A DNA stretch of 64,000 bases from Alphaproteobacteria bacterium (GTDB lineage Bacteria > Pseudomonadota > Alphaproteobacteria > Micropepsales > Micropepsaceae), in the NCBI GenBank assembly GCA_017308375.1, contig JAFKEW010000048.1:1-64000 (forward strand), read 5' to 3'. The position numbers and the translations under genes are program-made. Shown here in pieces: positions 1-9,355 of the stretch (the stretch's first letter is position 1; every line of letters starts with the position of its first letter). Under the pieces are notes generated by a model that worked only from the letters and a program-made list of their open reading frames with translations, had not been told where the DNA came from and ran no database searches.

Positions 1-63
1 GGCCGAGACCGTGGGCTCGGCCGCAGGGGAAGGCTTTCCCCTTAGAGGCGATATGTATTATCA

Positions 64-78
64 GAACCGCGATACAAC
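64..78 (+). promoter_or_regulatory. possible LexA-like box upstream of the SRAP gene
   Basis: The sequence reads GAAC-N7-CAAC, one base away from the alphaproteobacterial LexA operator GAAC-N7-GAAC. It lies 36 bases before the SRAP start codon. An SOS link is plausible because the imu cassette is nearby, but a single-mismatch match is common by chance. Confidence 0.25.
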
Positions 79-114
79 CAAGGGGCGCCATCCAAGACGG
101 GAGGAGATGAGCGT

Positions 115-705
115 GTGTGCAACGATTACAGGCTAACTGTCGACGTTGCGTCGATCATTGAGGAGTTCGCCGATCTAAAGATCAAGATTGTCTTCAGCGA
201 AGGCGCGCCCAACATCGAACCGCGACAGGACATCAAGATCACCGACGTCGCGCCGATCGTCAGGACCGTTGAGGGTTCCCGCAACCAGGGCGACTTGGTT
301 CAGCGGCGGTGGAGCTGGCCCGGCCCGAACAGGCGACCTGTCTACAACTTCCGTTCGGACGGGCGTGAGCTTGTGTCAGGTCGTTGTTTGATCGTCGCGG
401 ACGGATTTTACGAGTTCACCGCGCCGTCCGACCCAAAGAAGAAGCTCAAGGACAAGTGGCTTTTCACGCTGCGGGACAATCCGATTTTCTGTGTGGCAGG
501 AATCTGGCGGGAGACCAAGGACGTCGGGCAGGCCTTCACAATGCTCACCATGGAGCCGGGTCCCGACATAGCGCCGTATCATGATCGGCAGATTGTCATT
601 GTCGATCGTGACGCCTGGGCCGACTGGCTCGATCCCTCAATATCAGCGAAGTCGCTAATCAAGCCGCTGGCGCCCGGGACGCTTCAGGTCAAACAGGTCG
701 GGTGA
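115..705 (+). CDS. SRAP-family abasic-site DNA-protein crosslinking protein (YedK/HMCES-like)
   Basis: This 196-residue protein begins Met-Cys-Asn-Asp-Tyr. SRAP proteins lose the initiator Met so that Cys2 can form a thiazolidine crosslink with abasic sites in single-stranded DNA. Family key residues are visible: Cys2, Asn78 (YNFRSD), Glu100 (DGFYEF) and His156 (PYHDRQ). The GTG at 115 is chosen because it is the only start that puts Cys at position 2, and an AGGAG ribosome site lies just upstream. Its length is a little under the usual 220 or so. It converges with the SIR2 gene, and the imuA-imuB-dnaE2 cassette lies beyond, which fits a role in damage tolerance during replication. Confidence 0.93.
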   Translation: MCNDYRLTVDVASIIEEFADLKIKIVFSEGAPNIEPRQDIKITDVAPIVRTVEGSRNQGDLVQRRWSWPGPNRRPVYNFRSDGRELVSGRCLIVADGFYEFTAPSDPKKKLKDKWLFTLRDNPIFCVAGIWRETKDVGQAFTMLTMEPGPDIAPYHDRQIVIVDRDAWADWLDPSISAKSLIKPLAPGTLQVKQVG

Positions 706-756
706 AGCTGCGGACGCAGCGTCGTAGCTGACCCCCTGGACGCGCAGTTTGTAAAT

Positions 757-774
757 GGAGTGAATCTACACTCC
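757..774. terminator. hairpin between two convergent genes
   Basis: GGAGTG and CACTCC form a 6-bp stem around a 6-base loop, overlapping the stop codon of the SIR2 gene and lying 51 bases after the SRAP stop. There is no strong T-run, so termination is only suggested by position. Confidence 0.3.
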
Positions 775-2409
775 GCCCTGAACATCGATGATCGCCTCAA
801 CGCCTTCGACGATAACCTTAGCTTCGTTCCGGCTAATTAGCTTCCCCGAGTGTACGGCTTCGTTTCTGACTTTTGTCCAGCGAAGGAGCTCCTGCTCGGA
901 TATATCCAAAATGCCGTCTTCGAGAGCACGGCTTACGAGCTGGCGCATAGACATTGGTCGCTGCACAGCTTCCCGAACTGGTTTGTTCAACCGCTGTCGC
1001 AGCGTGGCTTCCAGCAGCGTCATCGCCGCGATCACCGCTGCGCGATATTCCTTTGCCTCGAAAAGCCGGCGCGGTTCCAAATTCTGAGCGATGCCCATTT
1101 CGTTTGCCAGCGCTTGGAAAGCCTCGGCGAGCTGAGAAACGAAAAGGCTATCTTCGGTTAGTACTGTCGGCCGCTTGATTGCCTGGATTGTGATGCTCGA
1201 ACCCGAAAGCTGGGTGAACTCAGTCACCACCGGGATAAGACGTAGCGGCTGCCGGTTCGATCGAGTGGATACTTCCTGCGCACGCGACGCGGCGAGCCCT
1301 AATTCGAATTGAGTGTGCGCTGAACTGGCGTCGACGACCATGACAGCTGCACGGTCAATCAGTGTGTCGATTTTCGCGCTCACGCTATCGCCGAGATTGA
1401 TAACATCTGCCGCCGTCACGGGAACAAACCCCGCCGCTTCGGCGAGCGGGAATATGTTTTCGCGATAGAATGGCAGAACGTCCAGCGGGGTCGCGAAGAG
1501 GCAAAGCCGGGTCATGGCATCGCGCGGCAACAGGAATTGTTCGAGCGGCTTTTCTTCGGTGGGCTTCAGCGTCGGACCGGCATGCTCCCGCCGATATTCG
1601 CGCAGCTCCGCGAAGGTTTCTGCGAGAACGTCGCCATACCGTTCTCTGGTCCCCGGCAGATTGACGATCTTCACCCCGCGGCGTTCAAACCTGGCGATGT
1701 CCCCGGGCCGGGCACCAACAAGCACGGCATATGCCATACGGCGTGTTTTTCCCAACCGGTTGCCAACGAGATGCCAGATTTGACGAAAGTCTGGATCATC
1801 AAGGCTGTATCCAACGAACACGGCCGTCTTTGTGATGAGTTGGTTGGCGAGGTAGGTTGCGATGAGCGGATACTCGGTCAGGAATCCATCATAATCGGAC
1901 TCAGTGACCACGAGACGCTTCGGATGACGCAAGTCACCATGAAGTTTTAGCAGTAATGTTCCCGCTGTGTCGACGTTGATAGAAAGCTGGTCCTCATCGA
2001 CTACGGGATGAATCGTGCGATTATCTTGACGCTCCAAATCATACTGCTTCTCCAGTAGAAAGTCGAAGTTGGTAGTGCACACGATATCGAAAGGAAGGCT
2101 GCAAAACTCTCTATGGGCGATGCCCGGCTGCGCGCGATTGATGTGCAGTAATTCAGCGAGACGTTCGATCAGGCGCGCGCGTCCAAATTCATGTTCATAC
2201 GCGGAGATTGCATCCAGCACGCTGTTGGGCGAGTAATCCGTGAGATCTTCAGAGAAGCTTTTGCTTAGGTCGGCCCACAGTGGCATCTTTGCCGGCGGCG
2301 GCAACGTGGCATTCATGGACATTCCGGCGCCAAGAACAGGTATCCATCGCCCGTCTACAAGATCGTCGAGCAACGGCTTGGGAAAATGTTGAAGATACTT
2401 TGCTTTCAC
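766..2409 (-). CDS. SIR2 / TIR-like / HEPN multidomain protein, probable anti-phage effector
   Basis: The 547-residue protein has three parts. Residues 1 to about 260 are a SIR2_2-type domain with GAGMS (27-31), TTNFD (112-116) and KLHGD with the catalytic His157; relatives in defence systems deplete NAD+. Residues about 297-430 are a Rossmann-like TIR or nucleoside-deoxyribosyltransferase-like domain, with an AVMVVDASS strand and an FELGLA motif. The C-terminal about 100 residues are helical and carry RNEAVH (515-520), the RX4H signature of HEPN ribonucleases. The start is GTG behind a G-rich ribosome site. The gene sits between the dnaE2 tail and SRAP and has no obvious partner. The domain motifs are seen directly; a defence role is inferred. 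The middle domain could be a sensor rather than an enzyme. Confidence 0.8.
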   Translation of the reverse strand: MKAKYLQHFPKPLLDDLVDGRWIPVLGAGMSMNATLPPPAKMPLWADLSKSFSEDLTDYSPNSVLDAISAYEHEFGRARLIERLAELLHINRAQPGIAHREFCSLPFDIVCTTNFDFLLEKQYDLERQDNRTIHPVVDEDQLSINVDTAGTLLLKLHGDLRHPKRLVVTESDYDGFLTEYPLIATYLANQLITKTAVFVGYSLDDPDFRQIWHLVGNRLGKTRRMAYAVLVGARPGDIARFERRGVKIVNLPGTRERYGDVLAETFAELREYRREHAGPTLKPTEEKPLEQFLLPRDAMTRLCLFATPLDVLPFYRENIFPLAEAAGFVPVTAADVINLGDSVSAKIDTLIDRAAVMVVDASSAHTQFELGLAASRAQEVSTRSNRQPLRLIPVVTEFTQLSGSSITIQAIKRPTVLTEDSLFVSQLAEAFQALANEMGIAQNLEPRRLFEAKEYRAAVIAAMTLLEATLRQRLNKPVREAVQRPMSMRQLVSRALEDGILDISEQELLRWTKVRNEAVHSGKLISRNEAKVIVEGVEAIIDVQGGV

Positions 2410-2489
2410 GAGCCCCCCACCAGTCTATCACCGCCATGAAACGTTGGTTTGGTTCCATAGAGCGCGCTCAGTTACCACCATGCAAGGGC

Positions 2490-2673
2490 CTAACGGAAAT
2501 CCCGCGTCTTCACCTTGATCGAGTCGATGTGCAGATCGCGGACGTAGATGTCGCGCGTCCGGAGCCCCTTGGGCGCCAGGCCGCGTGGGTCTGGCGTCGG
2601 CGAGCCATGATGAAACTCGTCCCCGCGTCCATGCGGCAGCGGGAATGCGGCGTCCCGATCGCCGACGCTCGCC
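2490..2673 (-). pseudogene. dnaE2: 3' fragment of dnaE2, cut off by the IS insertion
   Basis: Translation gives the last 60 residues of DnaE2 (from ASVGDRD through HGRGDEFHHG to DLHIDSIKVKTRDFR) and then TAG. It lines up in frame with the upstream dnaE2 piece across the IS: GAG CTG ends one side and GCG AGC GTC begins the other. There is no start codon or ribosome site of its own, so this piece is probably not translated. Together the two pieces would give a 1,090-residue protein, the normal size for DnaE2/ImuC. Confidence 0.9.
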
Positions 2674-2677
2674 AGCT

Positions 2678-2695
2678 GGACACCCGCAAAAAGCC
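2678..2695 (+). repeat. left terminal inverted repeat of the IS5-family element
   Basis: The sequence is GGACACCCGCAAAAAGCC. It differs from the right repeat at positions 4 and 16 only. The target duplication AGCT lies immediately outside, at 2674-2677. Confidence 0.92.
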
Positions 2696-2815
2696 GGGTC
2701 TGTAGGCTCGAAGTGTAATGATGGCCTGTTAGGGCCGGCATTTTGGCGCCTCAGGTGTCGTGATTTGACCGTTTGCATTGCCCGATGTGGGGCCCTCTCT
2801 GGGGCCTGGGCAGAC

Positions 2816-3895
2816 TCAGGGTGTGGCGGCGCGCTTTTCGTGGAAGACGAGGCGGTCGAAGTTGTAGGCCAGATTGGCCAGGGTCAGTTTCGCTTCGGCC
2901 CGGGCGATGCCGATGGTGCGGATGAACAGGCCGAACTTGTTCTTCTGATGGGCGAACACATGCTCGATCCTGGCCCGGATCGAGGACTTGGCCGCATTGG
3001 CCCTGGCGGTCGCGATCGGCATCGACTTGCCCTTGGGTTTGCGCCGGTGGATGTGGCTGGTCAGCATACGATCGGCAAGCCAGGCCTCGTTGCTCTGGGA
3101 GCGATAGGCGCTGTCCGCCCAGACCTCACTGCCTGTGTTCTCCCGGTCGATGACATGGCGCAGCATGCGGCCATCGGGATGGGCAGCCGAGGTAACCGCC
3201 GCAGCCCGGATGAAGCCAAAACGCCGGTCGATGCTGATGTGGCTCTTGTAGCCGAACACCGGGAGGGCAATCATGGGCAGGGGCGTGCTGTCCGCCCGAT
3301 AGCGCACCTTGCCCCCGATCTTGAGCGTCCAGCGCGCATCGGTATCCTTCTGGGCCGCCTTGGCCGGTTCGTTCGGCCAGATTTCATCGGCTGTCTTACC
3401 CGCCTTGATTGCTTCGCGCTCGCCATCGGTGTTGCGCTGCCTGGGCGCGGGTACCAGAGAGGCATCCACGATCTGGCCCGACATGGGGATGTATCCCTTC
3501 TTGTGTAACTGCCAGTCGAAGGCCTTCATCACCCGCTTGAGGGTGCCGGTCTCGGTCATGCGGTTGCGGAAATGGCGGATGGTATTCTCATCGGGCGTGC
3601 GGTCTCCCAGCGAAAACCCCAGGAACCGCATCCAGCTCAGCCGATCCCGGATCATGAACTCCGTGCGGGCATCGCTGAGGTTGTGCTGGGCCTGCAGGAT
3701 CAGGATCTTGAACATCGCCACAGGATCAAAGGGCGGACGACCACCCTTGCTGCCATCGCCATAGCCCAGCCCTTCCACCAGCCAGGAGCGGAAATACTCG
3801 AAATCCACCGTCCGCTCCAGGACCTCGAGTGGATCGCCGTGCTGGCTCAGGGCTTCAAGGTGATCGTTCAGGCTGAAAAGCGAATGCGGGTCCAT
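2816..3895 (-). CDS. IS5-family DDE transposase
   Basis: The protein has 359 residues, normal for IS5 transposases. An N-terminal DUF772-type region (GGRPPFDPVAMFKILILQ) precedes an RNase H-like DDE domain. Likely catalytic residues are Asp144 (QIVDASLV), Asp261 (VWADSAYR) and Glu311 in the R-x3-E-x6-K signature (RARIEHVFAHQK). It fills almost the whole of the element at 2678-3969 and is oriented the same way as dnaE2. The reading frame is uninterrupted, so the element may still be active. Confidence 0.95.
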   Translation of the reverse strand: MDPHSLFSLNDHLEALSQHGDPLEVLERTVDFEYFRSWLVEGLGYGDGSKGGRPPFDPVAMFKILILQAQHNLSDARTEFMIRDRLSWMRFLGFSLGDRTPDENTIRHFRNRMTETGTLKRVMKAFDWQLHKKGYIPMSGQIVDASLVPAPRQRNTDGEREAIKAGKTADEIWPNEPAKAAQKDTDARWTLKIGGKVRYRADSTPLPMIALPVFGYKSHISIDRRFGFIRAAAVTSAAHPDGRMLRHVIDRENTGSEVWADSAYRSQSNEAWLADRMLTSHIHRRKPKGKSMPIATARANAAKSSIRARIEHVFAHQKNKFGLFIRTIGIARAEAKLTLANLAYNFDRLVFHEKRAATP

Positions 3896-3920
3896 GATGA
3901 CGCTCCGTGATCGGACGACA

Positions 3921-6900
3921 TCAGTGAATCATGACTTCCCCAGACGCGCGAGGGTTTTTGCGGGTCTCCAGCTCGGCCGAGAGATCGGTCAAGCGCTGCG
4001 CCACGAGATGCACGACCTCGCCCTCGCGCTGGACGCGCCCGCGCACGGCGAACATGCCGGCCGACAGGATGATGCGGCGGTGCTTCTCGAAAACCTGCGG
4101 CCATACGACGAGATTGGCGATACCGCTCTCGTCTTCTAGCGTGATGAACATCACACCCTTGGCGCTGCCGGGGCGCTGACGGACCAGCACGATCCCGGCG
4201 GCCTCCAGCCATCGACCATCGCGGGCCTCCATCGCCTCCTTGCATGTGACGATGCGCCGACGGCGCAGATCGTCACGCAGGAAAGCGACCGGGTGGCTGC
4301 GCAGCGACAGGCCGATATGGCCGTAATCCTCCACCACCTCCGAGCCTGCCGTCATCGACCGCAGGACCACGGAGGGCTCGTTGACCTCCGGCACGAGCTG
4401 CTGCTCGCGGGCGGTGGCGGCCATGAAGAGGGGCAAGGGTTCGTCGGGCAGCGCCTTGATGGCCCAAAGTGCCTCTCGGCGCGCCAGACCGAAGGACGGA
4501 CGAAACCCGTCCGCTTCAGCAATCTGCGTGAGCGCCGCGACGGGCACGCCGGCCCGACGCCAAAGATCATCGACCGAGCCGAAGGACTGGTCCGCCCTGG
4601 CCGTGACGATCGCCCCGCCGTGGGCATTGGCGAGGCCTTTGACCATGCGCAGCCCCAGGCGAACGGCGAACCGCTCCTCGCTGCCGGTGGGCTCGAGTGT
4701 GCAGTCCCACCGGGACGCGTTGGCGCAGACCGGTCGGATCTCAACGCCATGATCGCGCGCGTCGCGGACGATCTGGGCCGGCGCGTAGAAGCCCATGGGC
4801 TGGCTGTTCAGCAGCGCGGCGCAGAAGATTTCCGGGTGCCAGCATTTCAGCCAGGCCGAGGCGTAGGCGATCAGCGCAAAAGAGGCTGCGTGACTTTCCG
4901 GAAATCCGTAACTGCCAAAGCCCTCAAGCTGCTTGAAGGTCTGCTCGGCGAACTCGGCCTCGTAGCCATTGGCGACCATGCCCGCGATCAGCTTGGCGCG
5001 AAAATGCGAGACACCTCCCGTGAACTTGAAGGTGGCCATCGACTTGCGGAGCATATCGGCCTCGCCAGGAGTAAAGCCGGCACATTCGATGGCGACGCGC
5101 ATCGCCTGCTCCTGAAAGAGCGGCACGCCGAGCGTCTTGCCGAGCACTTTCTCCAGTTCGGGCTTCGGATAGTCGACGGGCTCGAGGCCCTCCCGGCGAC
5201 GAAGATACGGATGCACCATGTCGCCCTGGATCGGACCGGGCCTGACGATCGCCACCTGGACGACGAGATCGTAATAGGTGCGCGGCTTGAGGCGAGGCAG
5301 CATCGACATTTGCGCCCGGCTCTCGATCTGAAAGGTGCCGAGCGTGTCCGCCTTGCGGATCATCGCGTAGGTGCGCGGGTCCTCGGCTGGGATGGAGGCG
5401 AGATCGAGATTGACGCCCTTGTGCTCGGCCAGGAGATCCAGCCCCTTCTTCATGCAGGTTAGCATCCCGAGCGCCAGGACGTCGACCTTCATGAACTTCA
5501 GGGCGTCGATGTCGTCCTTGTCCCATTCGATGACCTGCCGGTCCTTCATCGCGGCGGGCTCGATCGGCACGAGATCGTCGAGTCTGTCATGGGTCAGCAC
5601 GAAACCGCCAGGATGCTGGCTTAGATGGCGCGGCGCGCCCATGAGCTGCCGAGCGAGATCAAGCGTTAGGCGAAGCCTGCGATCGGCTAGGTTGAGATTC
5701 AACTCCTCGACATGCTTCTGCTCGACGCCTTCCTCCGACCAGGCCCAGACCTGCGACGACAAGGTGCCGATCAGGTCCTCGGGCAGGCCGAGGGCTTTGC
5801 CCACATCCCGCAGCGCGCCTTTGGTGCGATAGCGAATGACGGTCGAGCAGAGCGCGGCGTGATCGCGGCCGTAGGTGTCGAACACCCACTGCATGACGAT
5901 CTCGCGCCGCTCATGCTCGAAATCGACGTCGATGTCGGGCGGTTCGCGCCGCTCCTCGCTGACGAAGCGCTCGAAGAGAAGATCATTGCGGCCGGGATCG
6001 ATCGACGTAATGCCGAGGACGTAGCAGACCGCCGAGTTGGCCGCCGAGCCGCGGCCTTGGCAAAGGATGTCCTTTGATCGTGCGAAGCGGACGATCGAAT
6101 TCACGGTCAGGAAATACGGCGCGTAGTCGAGCTTCTCGATCAGCCGCAGCTCATGCTGAAGCGCGGAAGTCACACTGTCAGGCACGCCTTCCGGATAACG
6201 CTCTGTAGCGCCGTCCCAGGTGAGCTTCGCCAGCGTTTCCTGCGGGGTAAGCGCAGGATTGTCGCGTTCCTCGGGATATTGATAGGCCAGCTCGTCGAGG
6301 CTGAAGCGGCAGCGGTCTGCGATCTGTATCGTCCGGGCGAGCGCTTCGGGATAGCGGTTGCAAAGACGGTGCATCTCCTCGGGCGGCTTGATGTACCGAT
6401 CGGCGTGGCGCTCCCGCCGGTCGCCGATCGTGTCGATCGTGACGTTGTGCCGGATGCAGGAGACGACGTCCTGAAGGATGCGGCGGGCGGGCTCATGGAA
6501 GAGAACGTCGTTCGTTACCACGGTCGCAACCCGGATTTGGGCGGCCAGGTTCGACAGCTCGTGAAGGCGGAGCTGGTCGTTGGGCCGACGGCGCAGTGTC
6601 AGAGCCAAATAGGCCCGATCGCCGAACGCGTCGCGCAAACGGCGCAGCCGAAGGCCGCATTTCTCGTCGGCGAGATCCGGCACGAGGACGGCGATCAAGC
6701 CTTCGCCGTAGGCGACGAGGTCCTGCCATTCGAGGACGCACTTCGCTTTTCCACCGCGCCGCTTGCCGAGCGACAGCAGCCGGCAGAGACGGGAATAAGC
6801 GGGTCGATCGGTCGGATAGACCAGCACCGACATGCCGTCGGCGAGGTCGAGGCGGCAGCCGACGATCAGGCGGACGCCCGTCGTCTTCGCCGCCTCATGG

Positions 6901-7058
6901 GCGCGAACGATGCCGGCGAGCGAATTCCGGTCCACCACGGCCAGCGCTTCGATCCCGGCGAGCGCGGCCTGGGCGAACAGCTCCTCACAGGACGAAGCGC
7001 CCCGGAGGAAGCTGAAATGCGAGGTGACCTGAAGCTCGACATAGCGGGGCTCGCTCAT
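3921..7058 (-). CDS. dnaE2: error-prone DNA polymerase DnaE2 (ImuC), truncated by an IS element
   Basis: This is a C-family polymerase used in SOS mutagenesis together with ImuA and ImuB. The PHP domain starts at [20 protein letters not shown], followed by the polymerase core ([25 protein letters not shown]), the helix-hairpin-helix region and an OB-fold near the C-terminus. After native residue 1,030 (LTDLSAEL) the frame runs into the IS and adds 15 foreign residues before TGA, giving 1,045 residues. The last 60 native residues are lost. The ATG at 7058 overlaps the imuB stop (ATGA), implying coupled translation. The OB-fold looks complete, so activity is possible, but the conserved C-terminal tail is missing. 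Confidence 0.93.
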   Translation of the reverse strand: MSEPRYVELQVTSHFSFLRGASSCEELFAQAALAGIEALAVVDRNSLAGIVRAHEAAKTTGVRLIVGCRLDLADGMSVLVYPTDRPAYSRLCRLLSLGKRRGGKAKCVLEWQDLVAYGEGLIAVLVPDLADEKCGLRLRRLRDAFGDRAYLALTLRRRPNDQLRLHELSNLAAQIRVATVVTNDVLFHEPARRILQDVVSCIRHNVTIDTIGDRRERHADRYIKPPEEMHRLCNRYPEALARTIQIADRCRFSLDELAYQYPEERDNPALTPQETLAKLTWDGATERYPEGVPDSVTSALQHELRLIEKLDYAPYFLTVNSIVRFARSKDILCQGRGSAANSAVCYVLGITSIDPGRNDLLFERFVSEERREPPDIDVDFEHERREIVMQWVFDTYGRDHAALCSTVIRYRTKGALRDVGKALGLPEDLIGTLSSQVWAWSEEGVEQKHVEELNLNLADRRLRLTLDLARQLMGAPRHLSQHPGGFVLTHDRLDDLVPIEPAAMKDRQVIEWDKDDIDALKFMKVDVLALGMLTCMKKGLDLLAEHKGVNLDLASIPAEDPRTYAMIRKADTLGTFQIESRAQMSMLPRLKPRTYYDLVVQVAIVRPGPIQGDMVHPYLRRREGLEPVDYPKPELEKVLGKTLGVPLFQEQAMRVAIECAGFTPGEADMLRKSMATFKFTGGVSHFRAKLIAGMVANGYEAEFAEQTFKQLEGFGSYGFPESHAASFALIAYASAWLKCWHPEIFCAALLNSQPMGFYAPAQIVRDARDHGVEIRPVCANASRWDCTLEPTGSEERFAVRLGLRMVKGLANAHGGAIVTARADQSFGSVDDLWRRAGVPVAALTQIAEADGFRPSFGLARREALWAIKALPDEPLPLFMAATAREQQLVPEVNEPSVVLRSMTAGSEVVEDYGHIGLSLRSHPVAFLRDDLRRRRIVTCKEAMEARDGRWLEAAGIVLVRQRPGSAKGVMFITLEDESGIANLVVWPQVFEKHRRIILSAGMFAVRGRVQREGEVVHLVAQRLTDLSAELETRKNPRASGEVMIH
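3952..3969 (-). repeat. right terminal inverted repeat of the IS5-family element
   Basis: On the minus strand it reads GGAGACCCGCAAAAACCC, pairing with the left repeat at 16 of 18 bases. The second copy of the target duplication AGCT lies immediately outside at 3970-3973. Confidence 0.92.
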
Positions 7059-8575
7059 CCGAAGACCCCGTGAATGAACCAGCGGTGCGAGCCTGTGGCG
7101 ATGTCCTCGCCGTCGCCGGCGCGAAACAGCCAGTAGCGTTCGCCGGCGTCGTCCTCGACCCGGAAATAGTCGCGGACAGCAGCCAGCTCGGCATCGCGCT
7201 TCCACCATTCGCCGTACACGCGCTCGGGCCCGTCGCCACGCCGAAGGCGGCGGCGGATGCCGCGCCAAGTGAACGACACCGGCGGATGGTCGGGAAGCAA
7301 CGCCACGGTCTCGACCGGCTCAGGGGCCGGCAGAAGGCGGGAGGGCCGCGGCCAGTGGCCGGGCCAACCCGCTCCCGTATCGGCCGCCATCGCGGGGATA
7401 CGACAGACAGACCGCTCCGGAACATCGCTGGCGACCGGTGCAAGCCGATAGAGGGCACGCTCGCCCACGCGGTTCATCAAGGTGTCGATGAGATCGGAGA
7501 CGTCCGGGGTGCTCTCCTCGACCAGCGAGCTGACGATCTGCTTGCGCTCGAGCGGCTCAGCGACGCTTGCGGCGAGGGTCATCACCTCGATGCCGAAGCC
7601 GGGCGAGATGGTATCGATCTTGTCGCACAGGAGGCGCGTCAGCCGCTTCGCATCGCGGACCGGCGTGGCCATGCCGACCCGCACGGCCTGGGCCCGGCTA
7701 TCGACGCGGTGGCAGATGAGATCGAGCCTGCGTGCGCCGAGGCCGCCTTCCTCCAGACGTTCGCAAAGCTGGGTGACGAGCTTGCCGATGTAACGGGCGA
7801 TGGTCTCAGCCGCGCCGATCGGCTCGGCGAAGGCCCGGCGCACCTCGATGAGATCGGCCGGACGGACCGGCTCGATGATTTCGGCCGCAATGCCCAAGGC
7901 CTGGTCCAAGCGTCTGCCGAGTTCGGGGCCGAAGCGAAGGGTGAGCGGCGCGCGCGGCTGCGCCAGAAGATCGCCGACCGTTCGAAAGCCGAGCGTGCGC
8001 AGCGCCGCGATGGTGAGAGATGGAATGCGTAACGCCTCTAGCGGCAATCGCTCCAAGATGAGCGAGCCGTGGCCCTCGGGCGCGATGACAGCCGGCTGCG
8101 CTGAAAATCGGGCCAGCGCATGGGCTGCTCCCCAGGTGTCGGCGATCGCTCCTCTCGCGGAGATCCCGGACATGGCAAGGCGCCCGATCAAGCCATCCAG
8201 CATGACAGTCTCGCCGCCGTGGAGATGATCAGCGCCTGTCGAGTCGATGATGAGGCCGTCGGGCGGGTCGGGGGCGACGATTGGTGCATACCGGAGAAGC
8301 CACACCGCGAGACGCTCAAGCGCCTCGGCGTCGGCTGCCGGATCGGCATCCTGCACGATGAGGCCACGCGCCAGCACTTGCGCCTTGGTGACGGGCATGC
8401 CGGCGCGCAGGCCGCCGGCCTGGGCCGCAGCATCCGCCGCCAGCACCACCCGCCTTTTCCCGTCGCGGCCAATCAGGACGAGCGGCGCCTCAGTCGGAGG
8501 CGCCGCGTCGCCAGCCTTCCGCCGAAGCCGGTCGGTGGACCAGTTCGGCAGGAAGAGCGAGACGACCCGTGTCAT
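7055..8575 (-). CDS. imuB: ImuB, catalytically inactive Y-family polymerase-like mutasome protein
   Basis: The protein has 506 residues from the ATG at 8575, which gives the typical start [19 protein letters not shown]. The first 350 residues resemble the palm, fingers and little-finger domains of Y-family polymerases. ImuB proteins in general lack the catalytic acidic residues and bridge the beta clamp, ImuA and DnaE2. The C-terminal part is the ImuB-specific domain. The gene overlaps imuA by 86 bases at its start and dnaE2 by 4 bases at its end, so the three genes form one operon controlled from the LexA box before imuA. A longer in-frame start exists but lacks family similarity. Confidence 0.93.
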   Translation of the reverse strand: MTRVVSLFLPNWSTDRLRRKAGDAAPPTEAPLVLIGRDGKRRVVLAADAAAQAGGLRAGMPVTKAQVLARGLIVQDADPAADAEALERLAVWLLRYAPIVAPDPPDGLIIDSTGADHLHGGETVMLDGLIGRLAMSGISARGAIADTWGAAHALARFSAQPAVIAPEGHGSLILERLPLEALRIPSLTIAALRTLGFRTVGDLLAQPRAPLTLRFGPELGRRLDQALGIAAEIIEPVRPADLIEVRRAFAEPIGAAETIARYIGKLVTQLCERLEEGGLGARRLDLICHRVDSRAQAVRVGMATPVRDAKRLTRLLCDKIDTISPGFGIEVMTLAASVAEPLERKQIVSSLVEESTPDVSDLIDTLMNRVGERALYRLAPVASDVPERSVCRIPAMAADTGAGWPGHWPRPSRLLPAPEPVETVALLPDHPPVSFTWRGIRRRLRRGDGPERVYGEWWKRDAELAAVRDYFRVEDDAGERYWLFRAGDGEDIATGSHRWFIHGVFG

Positions 8576-9242
8576 CGCACGCCTCCAACTCGAAATCTGC
8601 ACTTTCGCCCGCTCGCGCGCGGATGAGTTCAACCAGCCAGCGGGCGCGGCCTACGCCGGGAACAGGCAGCGGCGTCGAGGGCAGCGCGGACACACGCCAG
8701 CGCGTCATCGCCGCGGTCGGCTGGCCAAAATCCGTTGCCTCTGTCTGTCGCCGCCAGCGCCGCAAGGCGATCCCAAGCGAGCCTGTGCCTTCGGCCGCCA
8801 ATTGCAGCCGCCGCGACGCCGTCATGGATAGGCGGGCGACCTCGCCGATCACGGCCCCGAGGCCGCCATGTCGTAAGCCTTCCTCCATGCACGCGAGCAC
8901 GGTCTTGTCGTCGCCAGCTTCGAGATAGATCACGCGGTCGCTTGCAAGGCCCGCCTGGGCGATGGCCGGAGCAAACAGGTCCGCGCGCGTAATGCACCAG
9001 AGGATTTTACCCTTGGTGCGGGCGGCGACACCTGCGCTGAAAGACGCTGCCGCCGCGCCGTCGACAGCGCCATTGCCGCCACCGGCTATTTCATGCAGCG
9101 CGCCGAAGGCTAGGCCGCCACCAGGAAGTCGTGAGTCCACCTCGGTGATCCCGAAGGGGAGCACCGATTTGGCGCGCCGGCTTCTGCCTTCGATCTTTTC
9201 GATCTGCGCGCGCAAAGACTCTATGGCGGGCTCGGGCCGCAA
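8490..9242 (-). CDS. imuA: ImuA, SOS mutagenesis protein (RecA/SulA-like fold)
   Basis: This 250-residue protein has the ImuA pattern FGITEVDSRLPGGGLAFGALHEIAGGG near the N-terminus and a RecA-like core (ILWCITRADLFAPAIAQAGL; VIYLEAGDDKT). ImuA works with ImuB to bring DnaE2 to lesions; the Walker A motif of true RecA is not conserved here. The start is TTG with GGAGG 12 bases upstream. The LexA box lies 37 bases upstream of the start codon. The 86-base overlap with imuB is long but both frames are well conserved in character. Confidence 0.9.
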   Translation of the reverse strand: MRPEPAIESLRAQIEKIEGRSRRAKSVLPFGITEVDSRLPGGGLAFGALHEIAGGGNGAVDGAAAASFSAGVAARTKGKILWCITRADLFAPAIAQAGLASDRVIYLEAGDDKTVLACMEEGLRHGGLGAVIGEVARLSMTASRRLQLAAEGTGSLGIALRRWRRQTEATDFGQPTAAMTRWRVSALPSTPLPVPGVGRARWLVELIRARAGESADFELEACDDTGRLALPAELVHRPASAEGWRRGASD

Positions 9243-9279
9243 GTTCGTTCCTGACCTCCGGGGACGGGTTCTTCATCAT

Positions 9280-9294
9280 GTTCTCTGTTTGTTC
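9280..9294 (-). promoter_or_regulatory. LexA (SOS) box for imuA-imuB-dnaE2
   Basis: The plus strand reads GTTCTCTGTTTGTTC, a perfect GTTC-N7-GTTC, the established alphaproteobacterial LexA operator. It sits in the divergent intergenic region, 37 bases from imuA and 85 bases from the helicase gene on the other strand, so it could also affect the latter. Confidence 0.88.
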
Positions 9295-9355
9295 TATCCT
9301 TTGCGTCTTGGAGTCAAGCGGTAGCTTAGAATCTCCATAGGGAATTGACTGCCTG

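Larger units (their letters stand above)
2678..3969 (-). mobile_element. IS5-family insertion sequence, 1,292 bp, complete
   Basis: Both ends are defined: 18-base inverted repeats matching at 16 of 18 positions, flanked by a perfect 4-base AGCT duplication at 2674-2677 and 3970-3973. Removing the element and one AGCT restores dnaE2 in frame. It carries one DDE transposase gene. Intact ends, an intact gene and an identical duplication point to a recent insertion. The family is assigned from the transposase. Confidence 0.95.

Noticed and set aside
2490-2741. apparent 83-residue gene starting inside the IS
   Set aside because: Its last 60 codons are the dnaE2 tail and the first 23 come from the IS end; it is a fusion product of the insertion, not an independent gene.
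2585-3508. 307-codon open frame on the plus strand across the IS left end
   Set aside because: It crosses the exact IS boundary at 2678 and is antisense to the transposase, so it can only be an accident of the insertion.
7059-7268. longer start for dnaE2 at 7268
   Set aside because: The added residues are Arg/Pro-rich shadow of imuB; the family start is [10 protein letters not shown] at 7058 with ATGA coupling.
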